From JARBAU01 sp029237525 (lineage in GTDB: Archaea > Thermoproteota > Nitrososphaeria > Nitrososphaerales > Nitrososphaeraceae), in the NCBI GenBank assembly GCA_036555705.1, contig DATBKT010000132.1, positions 62,001-126,000 of the forward strand: a DNA stretch of 64,000 nt, written 5' to 3'. A program made the position numbers and the translations under genes. This document shows positions 48,454-57,288 of the stretch, in pieces (position 1 is the stretch's first letter; the number at the start of each line of letters is the position of its first letter). Below the pieces are notes generated by a model. The model was given only the letters and a program-made list of their open reading frames with translations. It was not told where the DNA came from and searched no databases.

Positions 48454-48783
48454 TTGCCAAACAAATTACAGGTAAAAAAGCCTATTGTTAAATTCAAAGG
48501 CAAAAACAGCGTTGCAGCTAGAAATGGAAGAGGCTATTCTTTGAAAGAACTTTATGAGGCAGGGATAAAGAATTATCGTCATGCTAAAACTCATAGAATA
48601 CCAGTGGATAAATTAAGAAACACAAACTACAAAGAAAATGTCGATAGTTTACGAGATGTTACCAAAGCAATCCACGCACCAAAGAAAGTGGTAAGAGAAA
48701 AGCCTGCCGAAGACAAAAATGCAGCCAAGCCTAAGGTGATAAAGAAGAGAACCATTAGAAGAAAACTCATGCGTAACGACTGA
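48454..48783 (+). CDS. rpl13e: Ribosomal protein L13e
   Basis: 109-residue large-subunit ribosomal protein, shared by eukaryotes and some archaea and absent from bacteria. Diagnostic region: AARNGRGYSLKELYEAGI, KTHRIPVDKLRNTNYKENVDSLRDV. The C-terminal third (about 78-109) is Lys/Arg-rich and probably threads into rRNA. Starts with TTG at 48454, placed well behind a TATA-like box; no ATG exists near the N-terminus. Monocistronic. Confidence 0.9.
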   Translation: MPNKLQVKKPIVKFKGKNSVAARNGRGYSLKELYEAGIKNYRHAKTHRIPVDKLRNTNYKENVDSLRDVTKAIHAPKKVVREKPAEDKNAAKPKVIKKRTIRRKLMRND

Positions 48784-49091
48784 TTTTGATTGCTGCGCAA
48801 TTAGCTTGATTTGTAGTCTCTAAAAAATATTGGCATGATTTAAACATAAAAGAAAAACAATATACGCAGATGGAATTGGAGTATATAGGTACATACGATG
48901 TTTCACACACTTGATTTGCATGGTAAACGCATTTGGCGGGTCGGTATTGTCAGGCTATTGAGAATATTTCAGCAATCTGTTATGTCTATCGCATATTATC
49001 TTCAGAGATCGACTTGAACTTTCTTTTCTCATCAAAAAGTTTTTATCCATGAGCAGTTGGTTTAGACAGGAGTACAGACCACAGTAATTTA
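48784..49091. other. Gene-free stretch
   Basis: Nothing recognised in 308 bp. Confidence 0.4.
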
Positions 49092-49283
49092 CTAGATATC
49101 TGATTTTCCTTGCCTTCCCTTGAATCTGAACAAAAGGCCACTAAAAACTAGTATTGCAGCCAGTGTAGATCCCACCACTGCCCTTTCCTTCGGAACGTGG
49201 GCTATTAACGATATTATAAATGATATTATAAATGAGGCAATACTTGCTAAGGTCCAATTCTTAATATCGTGTGGCCAGTTCAT
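49092..49283 (-). CDS. Small two-helix membrane protein
   Basis: 63 residues: a hydrophobic segment with a duplicated FIISFIIS core (about 12-28), a PKER loop, a second segment (about 36-51) and a basic tail. The duplication corresponds to a 15-bp near-repeat in the DNA (49208-49236 region). Function unknown. Confidence 0.5.
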   Translation of the reverse strand: MNWPHDIKNWTLASIASFIISFIISLIAHVPKERAVVGSTLAAILVFSGLLFRFKGRQGKSDI

Positions 49284-49807
49284 ATCGGATTACCCTATAA
49301 AGATGGTGTACTCGTAGAATAACTTATGGTACTTGAATCAAGTTCAATTTCTATCTTTTTGAAATCAGATGATTAGATATCCTCTTTAACATGGCCTTAT
49401 ATCGGACACTTAATTTTACAAATCTAATGAAAAGTGTTATTTGAAATAAACTTGAATAATTATGATGCAATTGAGATGCTTGGACCGAATCAAATTATAT
49501 GTTGTTATGTTCCGGCCGCAGTTTTTCATGGATACATGGAGTATTACGTAACAACAAGGGTACAAATTGCATAGAAAATTCCACTGAGAACAGTGACAAG
49601 TAGTATTGTCGAGGAAATATGAAGATGTGCATTGAGTCTCTTACAGATCGCAAAGATTAGGTTAGGATGATATTGCTGATAACCGCCTCAATATATGTGA
49701 AAGTTTTATAGTTATCACAAATTATCCGAATTTATAGCTTCATTTGATGTTTACACTAAATTTTTCATAATAGATCTTTTAATAAGCATGTTTTTTATAC
49801 TCAAGCT
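49284..49807. other. Gene-free stretch before poly-His gene
   Basis: AT-rich; the poly-His promoter lies at its right end. Nothing else recognised. Confidence 0.4.
49776..49785 (+). promoter_or_regulatory. TATA-like box of the poly-His gene
   Basis: cttttaataa is centred about 27 bp before the ATG at 49808, the spacing expected for a leaderless archaeal transcript. Confidence 0.5.
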
Positions 49808-50032
49808 ATGCAAAATTTAAGCAAAAACGTAGCGGTAACATTAACTGTTGTCGCAATAGCCGCAATGGTAGTGCTTTTTGCGTCTGGCCCTCTAGTGGGA
49901 AACGCACAAGCACACTATAAACATCACCACCACCATCATCACCACCATCATCACCACCATCATCACCACCATCATCACCACCATCATCACCACCACCACC
50001 ACCACCATTACAAGAAGTATCATAAAAACTAA
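49808..50032 (+). CDS. Exported poly-histidine mini-protein
   Basis: 74 residues. A basic start and hydrophobic core (about 8-28) form a signal peptide, with a likely cleavage site after NAQA. The mature protein is essentially HYK, 29 consecutive histidines (49922-50008) and YKKYHKN. Such a run should bind Ni, Cu, Zn or Co strongly outside the cell. Copper or nickel buffering is the natural hypothesis in an organism that depends on copper enzymes, but no metal transporter is adjacent. A TATA-like box is placed for leaderless expression. Confidence 0.85.
   Translation: MQNLSKNVAVTLTVVAIAAMVVLFASGPLVGNAQAHYKHHHHHHHHHHHHHHHHHHHHHHHHHHHHHYKKYHKN
49928..49987 (+). repeat. 12-bp CAC-CAC-CAT-CAT tandem repeat, 5 copies
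   Basis: Five perfect 12-bp units make up most of the 29-His run, suggesting growth by slippage or unequal exchange. The remaining His codons flank them irregularly. Confidence 0.95.
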
Positions 50033-50476
50033 AACTGCGGTTAAGTCTAATGTAGGATTTTCAGTAACTCAATAGAGTTTCAGAATATCCAAGAGTAGAA
50101 AAGATATGAAATAAGATCTTCACCGATCCTTTTTTTTAGTTCTAAAGTTTAATATTCATCTAATCTCTGAGAAATTAATAATAGTCAACGCATTTTTGAC
50201 TAAAATCATTAACTATGGGATGAAAGTTCGCTAGAAATATTTGCACCAAATGACTAGAAAGATCGAAAAGAGTTAATTCAAATGGTGTCTTCTAACGAAG
50301 TAAATTATTACCGTATTTGATGGCAAGTCAAAAAACCTATCTGAATCGCATAGTATTCGTATACTCTTTTGAAATATTTTTAATTGTTGAAGCACGAAAA
50401 TATTCCTTTATTTTCCTACTCATTTTTAATATTTACAGAATACAAATTGATTGTTTCAATAGCATTAAATACAAAC
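50033..50476. other. Gene-free stretch between convergent genes
   Basis: Nothing recognised; T-runs after the poly-His gene (near 50131) may serve as its terminator. Confidence 0.4.
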
Positions 50477-51385
50477 CTAAGTGTTAGATTTTCGAATTCG
50501 AAGACTGGCTCGTACTGCCATTTCTAATTCAGCTACGACTGCATCAGTATCTTGAGGATTACTACTAAAGCTTGCTCCGGCTGCAAATTGGTGGCCACCA
50601 CCAAGAGAAAGATTATCAGCTATTTCGTTACATGCAATAGAACTATTATTTCGTCTAATACTCACGTCTCCCTTTGAATTGTAAAGCATTACTACATCAG
50701 CTCCACTCGACGAAAATAATTCATCTGCGAATAGACTGTTCTGAATATAGGGAGAAGATCTGACAAACACAACTTTGACACCATCTACATTTTTAATCTT
50801 CATAGAAGATATCGACAGTTCCTTCTCATGATCACGTATCTTGACGTAATTGCCATATTGAACTTGCATTTCTATATCCCAGAGTATGCCTATAGCCGCT
50901 TTTCTCGCCAACTTATCGAGTCGTTCATAAAAGTCTTCGAAATTACTATAATAACGAATTAGCTCAGCTACGGGTGTGAGATATTCTGTTTTAGTAAAAA
51001 AGTCCATTGAGTGAGCCATATCTGCGAGCTTTGCAGCAATCTTGTTATCTTTTAAAAGAAAGTCATGCATTAATTCGGCAGCACATTTGTTCCCAGAATC
51101 ATCTAGAACCAATTCGGCATGGCCCGTAAAGATGTTAACTGCCTGTTTTGGCCATGGATGGTGATCTATCCACGTTACTTTCCATTTATTCTGTTCTGCG
51201 TGATTGAAAATATCACAACATATCTCAATGAGAGAACTGTTCTCATTCATTCCTAAATCTGAAATCAAAATGATCCCAGACTTGGTTGTAGAACTAATTT
51301 CAGTTCGGATAAACCTTGCCAATTTTCTAAACGATTCAATTCCATATCCGAGGAAAAAGGTGCTAGCTTGCGGATATCGTATCAA
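50477..51385 (-). CDS. DHH-family phosphoesterase (start uncertain)
   Basis: 302 residues if begun at TTG 51385. DHH motif Asp74-His75-His76 (WIDHHPWP), with GGGHQFAAGASF in the C-terminal DHHA1 domain; NrnA/GdpP-like proteins degrade oligonucleotides or cyclic dinucleotides. The same frame continues upstream for another 28 codons to a TAG, and there encodes the missing family start IEVIIVSHESDLDGIYSASIG, including the first metal-binding motif. No ATG, GTG or TTG occurs in that part; ATA at 51446-51448 sits where Met is expected and follows a GAGAG purine run. The true protein is therefore probably about 323 residues. Confidence 0.88.
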   Translation of the reverse strand: MIRYPQASTFFLGYGIESFRKLARFIRTEISSTTKSGIILISDLGMNENSSLIEICCDIFNHAEQNKWKVTWIDHHPWPKQAVNIFTGHAELVLDDSGNKCAAELMHDFLLKDNKIAAKLADMAHSMDFFTKTEYLTPVAELIRYYSNFEDFYERLDKLARKAAIGILWDIEMQVQYGNYVKIRDHEKELSISSMKIKNVDGVKVVFVRSSPYIQNSLFADELFSSSGADVVMLYNSKGDVSIRRNNSSIACNEIADNLSLGGGHQFAAGASFSSNPQDTDAVVAELEMAVRASLRIRKSNT

Positions 51386-51655
51386 TCCTATGGATGCTGA
51401 ATATATACCATCTAGATCTGATTCATGAGATACAATTATGACTTCTATATGGCTACACTCTCTCTTTGACTAACGAGATGATGCTAAAGAATTGAAATAT
51501 AAAAATGTTTTACGGTTTTTCCAAATCGCTGCCCAACACAACAGAGATTCTATAGGTTACATATACTATTGTAGCAAATCATGTAAAATATTGGGGAATT
51601 AGACTTCTTATATTGTCGTTATTTTCTTTATTTGCCCACTGTCATTGTGTAATAC

Positions 51656-52888
51656 GTGAGACAATTTTGGAAAAACCCTGTATTAGAACGATTAATAATG
51701 TTAAAGATGAAATCTAGTGATCGAGTTTCTTTGGTGCGAGTCCTAATTGCAGGAGGGGGCTATGCTGGATTGCAAACTGCAATAGTCCTGGAACGCTTGA
51801 TGAGGGGCAAAAGAGAATGCGAGATAATACTAGTCGATAAAAGAGAATATCATACCTTGCTTCCTAGTTTGCCTGAAATTATTTCAAAGAGAGGATTTTC
51901 TATAATTTACTATAAGGATATACTAAAAAATCGACACATTGAATTCATTCACGCTGCAATCAAAGACATTCGCCTAAACGAAAAGACTGCATTGGTCGTA
52001 AATGATCCCACCTACACGAAAAGCTTAGAATATGATTTTTTAGTCCTCTCGTTGGGAAGTCGACCATCCATCCCAAATATTCTTGGTATGAACAAATATG
52101 CGTATTTTTTTAACACCATAGAAGATGCACAACTAATAGCAACTGCTTTACAAAATATGGAAGGAGAAAAGATAGTTGTTATTGGGGGAGCCGGAGCAAC
52201 GGGAGTCGAGCTCGCTGGAGAAATTGCAACACTGCAATCCATCAAGCCTCAAAGCAGTTCTAAGAAAGTTGTACTGATATCTACGAGTTTACTAAATGGA
52301 TTTCCTAATGAGGCAATCAAATGGGCAAAAATTTATCTTGACAGTTTGGGAGTTCTATTACTCGTAGGTAGCGAGTATTCTATCGTAGAGATTAGACCAC
52401 ATTCGGTACGGCTTAAAAATGGTAGTGAGATAAAGAACGCTTTATTTATCTGGACAGGTGGAGTAGTTGCTACCCCGTTTCTCAAACAAATCGGTCTGAA
52501 AATAGGTGAGAAGGGTAGAGTGTTGGTTAATAATTACCTCCAACCAGAAGGCAGAAATGATGTTTTTGTGATAGGTGATTCAGCACTTATACTAGATAAT
52601 CTCGGACACTCGCTTCCGACTAACGCCTATTTTGCAAAGGAGCATGGTAAAGTGGCTGCGTACAATATTTATGCTAAAATAAATGGGCTACCATTGCGAA
52701 AATTCTCACCCACCGATCCTGCATCGACCTACGCCATATCCATAGGATCTGAGTTTGCCATTTCTAGAATATCTGGATTGGATCTCTTTGGCCATTCAGC
52801 AAGTAACCTAAAGAAGGTTATAAAATTGAAGTATCTGAACGAAATAGGTGGTGTTTCCCTCGCTGGTAAGGAATATTCCAGGTTTTAG
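51656..52888 (+). CDS. Type II NADH dehydrogenase-like FAD oxidoreductase (NDH-2)
   Basis: 410 residues. FAD-binding VLIAGGGYAGLQTAIVLER near the start, the NAD-binding KIVVIGGAGATGVELAGE in the middle, and the second FAD contact DVFVIGDSAL near the end; SLGSRPSIPNILG links the domains. Transfers electrons from NADH to quinone without pumping protons and would feed the terminal oxidase. Sulfide:quinone reductase is the main alternative, but its catalytic cysteines are not evident. GTG 51656 start; MKSSDRV at about codon 19 is possible. Confidence 0.85.
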   Translation: MRQFWKNPVLERLIMLKMKSSDRVSLVRVLIAGGGYAGLQTAIVLERLMRGKRECEIILVDKREYHTLLPSLPEIISKRGFSIIYYKDILKNRHIEFIHAAIKDIRLNEKTALVVNDPTYTKSLEYDFLVLSLGSRPSIPNILGMNKYAYFFNTIEDAQLIATALQNMEGEKIVVIGGAGATGVELAGEIATLQSIKPQSSSKKVVLISTSLLNGFPNEAIKWAKIYLDSLGVLLLVGSEYSIVEIRPHSVRLKNGSEIKNALFIWTGGVVATPFLKQIGLKIGEKGRVLVNNYLQPEGRNDVFVIGDSALILDNLGHSLPTNAYFAKEHGKVAAYNIYAKINGLPLRKFSPTDPASTYAISIGSEFAISRISGLDLFGHSASNLKKVIKLKYLNEIGGVSLAGKEYSRF

Positions 52889-52951
52889 GAGAAAGGCTAC
52901 ATTGAGATATAGAAATAACTTAATCATAAAATTTTCTTGTGATTTTCAATC

Positions 52952-53089
52952 TCATTTCTGATTGGTATCCTCATTAATCAGCCAATGTATTTCCTGGTAG
53001 CAATCCTTACACAAATGTTTATTATTGGTGTGTTCGCAACTATAGCTCTGAGGATTAGGATCACCGCATCGAAAACATGCATTAGACAT
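52952..53089 (-). CDS. Zinc-finger microprotein
   Basis: 45 residues from ATG 53089 to TGA 52952. Two Cys pairs, CFRC (5, 8) and CKDC (27, 30), with Cys18 and His20 between them, form a compact zinc-ribbon or B-box-like layout. The rest is polar with one aromatic turn (EIHWLINED). The Cys spacing argues for a real gene despite its size. It lies downstream of the NDH-2 gene on the opposite strand. Role unknown. Confidence 0.6.
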   Translation of the reverse strand: MSNACFRCGDPNPQSYSCEHTNNKHLCKDCYQEIHWLINEDTNQK

Positions 53090-53279
53090 AATCTGATTTT
53101 ATTGAGTTATGACTGTTTATAATTGTAGTTATAGATTAGAAACAAAAAATGGACAAGCCCAATAATGGTTGGCTATCAGACATTACTCAATAGTTAAGAG
53201 TTAGTGGTAGAATTGTTCATTTACCGATAGAATGGTATTAACTCAAGTACCTGCCCGAAATCTAAAAAAATTGGTGTTA

Positions 53280-53960
53280 TTAGTAAACGGATGTTTCGGT
53301 CCTTCTAGAGGTAATGCCATCTGTCGATGGCAAGTCGGGAAATTTGCTTCTCGTGCTTTCCTCTACTGTTGCAGTTGCTTCTTCGATTATTTTCATTGCT
53401 TCTTCATCAAGACTGGTGATCCCTCCTATGTCTTTAGCTACTGCAGATGAAGATATTGCTTGACCAGTTCCAGTTAAAATATTACCTAAGAGATCGGATA
53501 TCTGTCCCAATGATTGATCAGCTTCTGGCATCATAGATGATAATCCTCCTTGTATTCCCTTTATTACTGACATAGCTGGACTTAGAGTAACTACCACATC
53601 TCCAAGTTCAGTCATTGTATTTAGCCTCAACTGTATCTGTTCCAAAGCCAATTTCGCAGAGTCCACCATAGTGTTCATTTTGCGAACTTGAGATAATTCA
53701 CTGGACAACAATTTGGCATATTGTCCATCATGATTCTGAACAGCTTGAATCACACGATCAAAGATTAGCTTATCCTTTTCGTTCATCTTCGTAGATATCG
53801 CGTCTAACTTGGAAATCTGCATTTGCAATTTTTTCTGAGCTTCCTCTATTCTCGGTCTCAGTGGCTCTGATGATTTTATCCCCTCTCGAATTTTATTCCT
53901 TACACTCTCGCTAACGCTCTCACCTTGTTGAGGTCGACTCCATTTATTCCCAAACGACAT
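53280..53960 (-). CDS. ESCRT-III/Snf7-like cell division protein (CdvB paralogue)
   Basis: 226 residues from the ATG at 53960 (an ATG five codons upstream is possible). Nearly all helical: a basic N-terminus MSFGNKWSRPQ, then long amphipathic helices (LRPRIEEAQKKLQMQISKLDAISTKMNEKDKLIFDRVIQ) and a Met-rich segment, as in Snf7-fold proteins that polymerise at the division site. The C-terminus has an acidic helix (EEAMKIIEEATATVEES) like an MIT-interacting motif but no winged-helix domain, so it matches the CdvB1/B2-type paralogues rather than CdvB proper. cdvA and cdvC are not in the window. Confidence 0.85.
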   Translation of the reverse strand: MSFGNKWSRPQQGESVSESVRNKIREGIKSSEPLRPRIEEAQKKLQMQISKLDAISTKMNEKDKLIFDRVIQAVQNHDGQYAKLLSSELSQVRKMNTMVDSAKLALEQIQLRLNTMTELGDVVVTLSPAMSVIKGIQGGLSSMMPEADQSLGQISDLLGNILTGTGQAISSSAVAKDIGGITSLDEEAMKIIEEATATVEESTRSKFPDLPSTDGITSRRTETSVY

Positions 53961-53975
53961 TTTGTGATACCTCAT

Positions 53976-54424
53976 ATTTACTAGACGAGTTATTGTTATT
54001 GTACATCAAGAAAAGTTGTTTAACAGCTTTAAGTTATTTATTGACTAAGAACTATGGTAATGAAGAGGAAATAAACCTTGAGCCTGATGAGAAAAAATTC
54101 AATTATTGTGTTTGCCTTAGATGGAAACAATTTGGTGTTATATTCTACATTTTTCGCCTACCTTAATTTTAGTTGTATTTTCTTCACCAAATTACTATGC
54201 AGTCAGAAATATGCGGTAAGAAAACATCATATCGCTTTCAGATTTGAATTATAAAGTGGGTTGGTTCATTTTTGCAATGAGTTTAAAAGTCGAAAGTATT
54301 ATGATGACCTTGCAAGTGGATTGAATCCTTAATAGCTATACCATATCTTATTTTGGATTAGTTTTCCAAATCTGGATTATCCCATCAAAAAATTTATTTA
54401 AACACTTGATTATAAGGTACAGTA
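53976..54424. other. Intergenic region between divergent genes
   Basis: AT-rich, with the TATA-like box of the CBS/zinc-finger gene. No small RNA recognised. Confidence 0.4.
54391..54403 (+). promoter_or_regulatory. TATA-like box of CBS/zinc-finger gene
   Basis: aatttatttaaac is centred about 29 bp before the GTG at 54425, supporting that start on a leaderless transcript. Confidence 0.5.
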
Positions 54425-55012
54425 GTGATAGACGATAAAAGTTTCAATAGATCTTCCTTATTGTCGATGCCAGTTTCGTTTGCAATGAACACTGATGTCA
54501 TTATTTTGGAGCAGTCCGGAACAGTTGCTGATGCAATCACTGCAATGAAAGATAACCAAGTTCGCTCTATCCTTGTGTCGGACCCTGGTGGGCAAATTAT
54601 CGGATTGGTATCAAAAACTGACATACTTTTCAAAGTAGCAGCTATTCACAAATCGCCAGCTAAAATAACGATCAAAGAGGTTATGTCTTCACCTGTTATT
54701 TCAGTTCCCCCTGAAATGTCGATTTCGGATGCTCTATCTGTGATGGAAAAGCACATTATTAGACAGCTCATAATTACGACATCAAATAGTGTGTTGGGTA
54801 TTATTAGTAGAGATGGTATAATGGCGAAAATGGAAAAAGCCGCAATGGAAACTATTAATGCAGCTACTACCTCTTCGTCGCTGTGTATTTTGAACCCTTT
54901 TGCATCGACCCATTTGAAAGACAAAAGAGCGATGTTGATATGCCCCCACTGTCAGCAAGAGTACGTTGATAAGGAGGTCCTTTCAAAGCACATGCAGTCT
55001 ACGCATACATGA
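54425..55012 (+). CDS. CBS-pair protein with C-terminal C2H2 zinc finger
   Basis: 195 residues from GTG 54425. Two CBS motifs (about 15-70 and 78-135) are marked by GTVADAITAMKDNQVRSILVSD, GLVSKTDIL, MSISDALSVMEKHIIRQLIIT and GIISRDGIM; CBS pairs bind adenine nucleotides. A short linker leads to a C2H2 finger, Cys173, Cys176, His189, His194 (CPHCQQEYVDKEVLSKHMQSTH). The combination suggests an adenylate-sensing protein that binds nucleic acid or protein. It is divergent from the ESCRT-III gene. Confidence 0.85.
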   Translation: MIDDKSFNRSSLLSMPVSFAMNTDVIILEQSGTVADAITAMKDNQVRSILVSDPGGQIIGLVSKTDILFKVAAIHKSPAKITIKEVMSSPVISVPPEMSISDALSVMEKHIIRQLIITTSNSVLGIISRDGIMAKMEKAAMETINAATTSSSLCILNPFASTHLKDKRAMLICPHCQQEYVDKEVLSKHMQSTHT

Positions 55013-55633
55013 TTCTTATTACGCAATAATACCCCTAGTCCTCAGATTAGTTTCTCATTAATGGGACTTTTACTATCCAGACTAGCTTGATAAAATTGAG
55101 ATTATCCATTAGAAAACTAATCATGTCCCCATCGAAGATCATGTACATACAAATAACTTTCATTAACAGAAGTCGTCGAGTTTGCTTTTCGACAATCTAG
55201 AACTGAACGCAATAGCTTGGTGCAATTGCAATATATGCTCGTTTTCTACAGCTTCACCACTGTGAACTACGTTTATCATTTGATTTTTTTCTATGCTAAA
55301 GATTTTGTCATTTAATTCGATCTGTTGGTTCAAGTCACCTGATAGTAATTTTGGTAATTCTATCAGTTATTTAATACCTTTAATTGCGACTAGGCCCCCA
55401 CTGATATATTCTTAATTTTACAAATAATACTATTAGAATTTGTCTGCTATCACGGTGTATAGGGATAGTCATGCATATTCTACATCTTAATGTTTATCAT
55501 ATCAATAATCCTATGTTAACATCTGTTTTCCTAAGTTAATCAAAGATAAGTAACAACTAACAAATAATATCTTTTATAGATGATTATTTTTCAATTGTTA
55601 GTATTTTCGATAACAAACATTATATTCGATTAA
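55013..55633. other. Gene-free stretch before glnA
   Basis: 621 bp without a gene. A TATA-like cttttatag at about 55571-55579 probably serves glnA, giving a leader of about 30 bases. Confidence 0.45.
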
Positions 55634-57169
55634 ATGGATTCTATCCCTGTGACTAATAGAAGTTATGACGCTGTAGTTGGTCCGTCACTCAAGCAGAGTG
55701 AAAATAGCAATAGAATACAAGATATGGAGTTTCTTCAAGTAAGATATACAAACATTCTAGGTAGATTTCTTGCAAAATATGCAATGATTGAAAATGATGA
55801 TTTACAAAAATTGATATCAGAAGGGATAGGTTTAGATGGCTCATCGGTAGAAGGTTTTGCGAGTATAGATGACTCAGATTTTCTTTTAGTTCCCGATAAA
55901 TATACACTTAGATTGTTTCCCTTTAGTAAAAGGCTTACAGGTTCGGTAATTTCTGATGTCTACCTAGGATATCAACGAGGTAGATTATGTGAAGATCCCA
56001 GGTACGTCTCACAAATTATGGAGGATCGTCTAGGTGAACAAGGCCTTACTTGCCAGATTGGGGCAGAAGTTGAATGCTTCATCTTTGATAAAATAATCTT
56101 TCATCATCATGACACTTCTGAAGGAAGTGCACTTGAAGAGATAGAAGTTGTATCTGAAGAGAATCTGGGAAAAGGTAACTACCCAATAAGAACGAAGTCA
56201 GGATATGATGCTCCTCCGTTCCAAGATTCACTTTTGGATTTCAGGTTCGAGGTCGCGAGGATCCTTAAAGATTACTATAACATCAATGTAACAAATTTGA
56301 ATCATGAGGTGGCAAGTACTGGCCAAATTGAAATAAATTTTCTTCATAATAGTTTAACTAAAACTGCAGACAATGTTCAAAATTACAAGGATGTAGTCAG
56401 AAATGTGGCAAAAAAAAGCAATCGGATTGCAAATTTCATGCCTAAGCCAATATTTGAATGTTCACCTAATCGCAAAAAAATAGATTCCAACCTTGGAGAG
56501 GATGGTAATGATAATGGCTCAGGCATGCATGTAAGTGTTAGTTTGTGGACCAAGTCTTCACTTGGTTCAGCCCCTGAGGACTGTTGCAACATTTTTTACG
56601 ATTCCAATGATGATTATTCCAACCTCAGTCAGGCTGGTCGCTATTTCGTTGGGGGAATTCTCGATCATTCTCAGTCATTAGCTGCCATAGTTGCGCCTAC
56701 AGTGAATTCTTACCAACGAATAGTTCCAGGATATGAAGCACCAGTGTATATTGCATGGGCTAGAGGCAATCGTTCTACTGTAATTCGAATACCGATAAAT
56801 GACAAAGATAATTACAAAACAAAGAGGCTTGAGTTTAGAGCTCCTGATCCTTCATCCAATCCCTATTTGGTATTCCCGGCAATAGTAGCAGCAGGTCTCG
56901 ATGGCATTCAGAAAAAAACAGATCCAGGATCTCCCATAGATGAAAACATATACAAGATGTCTGAATCTAGAAGAAGCAGCTTGGCAATTCATTCACTCCC
57001 ACGCACATTACAGGACTCGCTTGATAGTCTAAAAAGTGATATGAATTATCTCCAAACATATTTTAGCGATAAGCTGATTGAAACATATTTAACAATCAAA
57101 CAAAGTGAAACTAAAATAATCAATGAAAAATCAAAATCACAGCAGTTCTTGTACTATTTCGATATATGA
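55634..57169 (+). CDS. glnA: Glutamine synthetase (type I)
   Basis: Makes glutamine from glutamate, ammonium and ATP; central to nitrogen assimilation here. 511 residues, slightly longer than typical GSI (about 440-480) because of an N-terminal extension of about 30 residues before MEFLQVRYTNILGRF. Motifs: DGSSVEGF, QIGAEVECFIF (metal Glu), NHEVASTGQIEINF, MPKPIFECS...NGSGMHVSVSLW, NSYQRIVPGYEAPVYIAWARGNRS and RLEFRAPDPSSNPYL. The adenylylation Tyr loop is not present as in GSI-beta. The NSYQRIVPG form and length fit archaeal GSI-alpha. Confidence 0.95.
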   Translation: MDSIPVTNRSYDAVVGPSLKQSENSNRIQDMEFLQVRYTNILGRFLAKYAMIENDDLQKLISEGIGLDGSSVEGFASIDDSDFLLVPDKYTLRLFPFSKRLTGSVISDVYLGYQRGRLCEDPRYVSQIMEDRLGEQGLTCQIGAEVECFIFDKIIFHHHDTSEGSALEEIEVVSEENLGKGNYPIRTKSGYDAPPFQDSLLDFRFEVARILKDYYNINVTNLNHEVASTGQIEINFLHNSLTKTADNVQNYKDVVRNVAKKSNRIANFMPKPIFECSPNRKKIDSNLGEDGNDNGSGMHVSVSLWTKSSLGSAPEDCCNIFYDSNDDYSNLSQAGRYFVGGILDHSQSLAAIVAPTVNSYQRIVPGYEAPVYIAWARGNRSTVIRIPINDKDNYKTKRLEFRAPDPSSNPYLVFPAIVAAGLDGIQKKTDPGSPIDENIYKMSESRRSSLAIHSLPRTLQDSLDSLKSDMNYLQTYFSDKLIETYLTIKQSETKIINEKSKSQQFLYYFDI

Positions 57170-57288
57170 TTTTTCAAGAGTTTAGTGGAGTATGTATTGA
57201 TATATGTATTGATAAATCTTGCATGTTTTCAGACCATATTGTGAAGTACGGCTTTATTGCGGTCAGTGACAAAAGTTCTATTAGGTAG

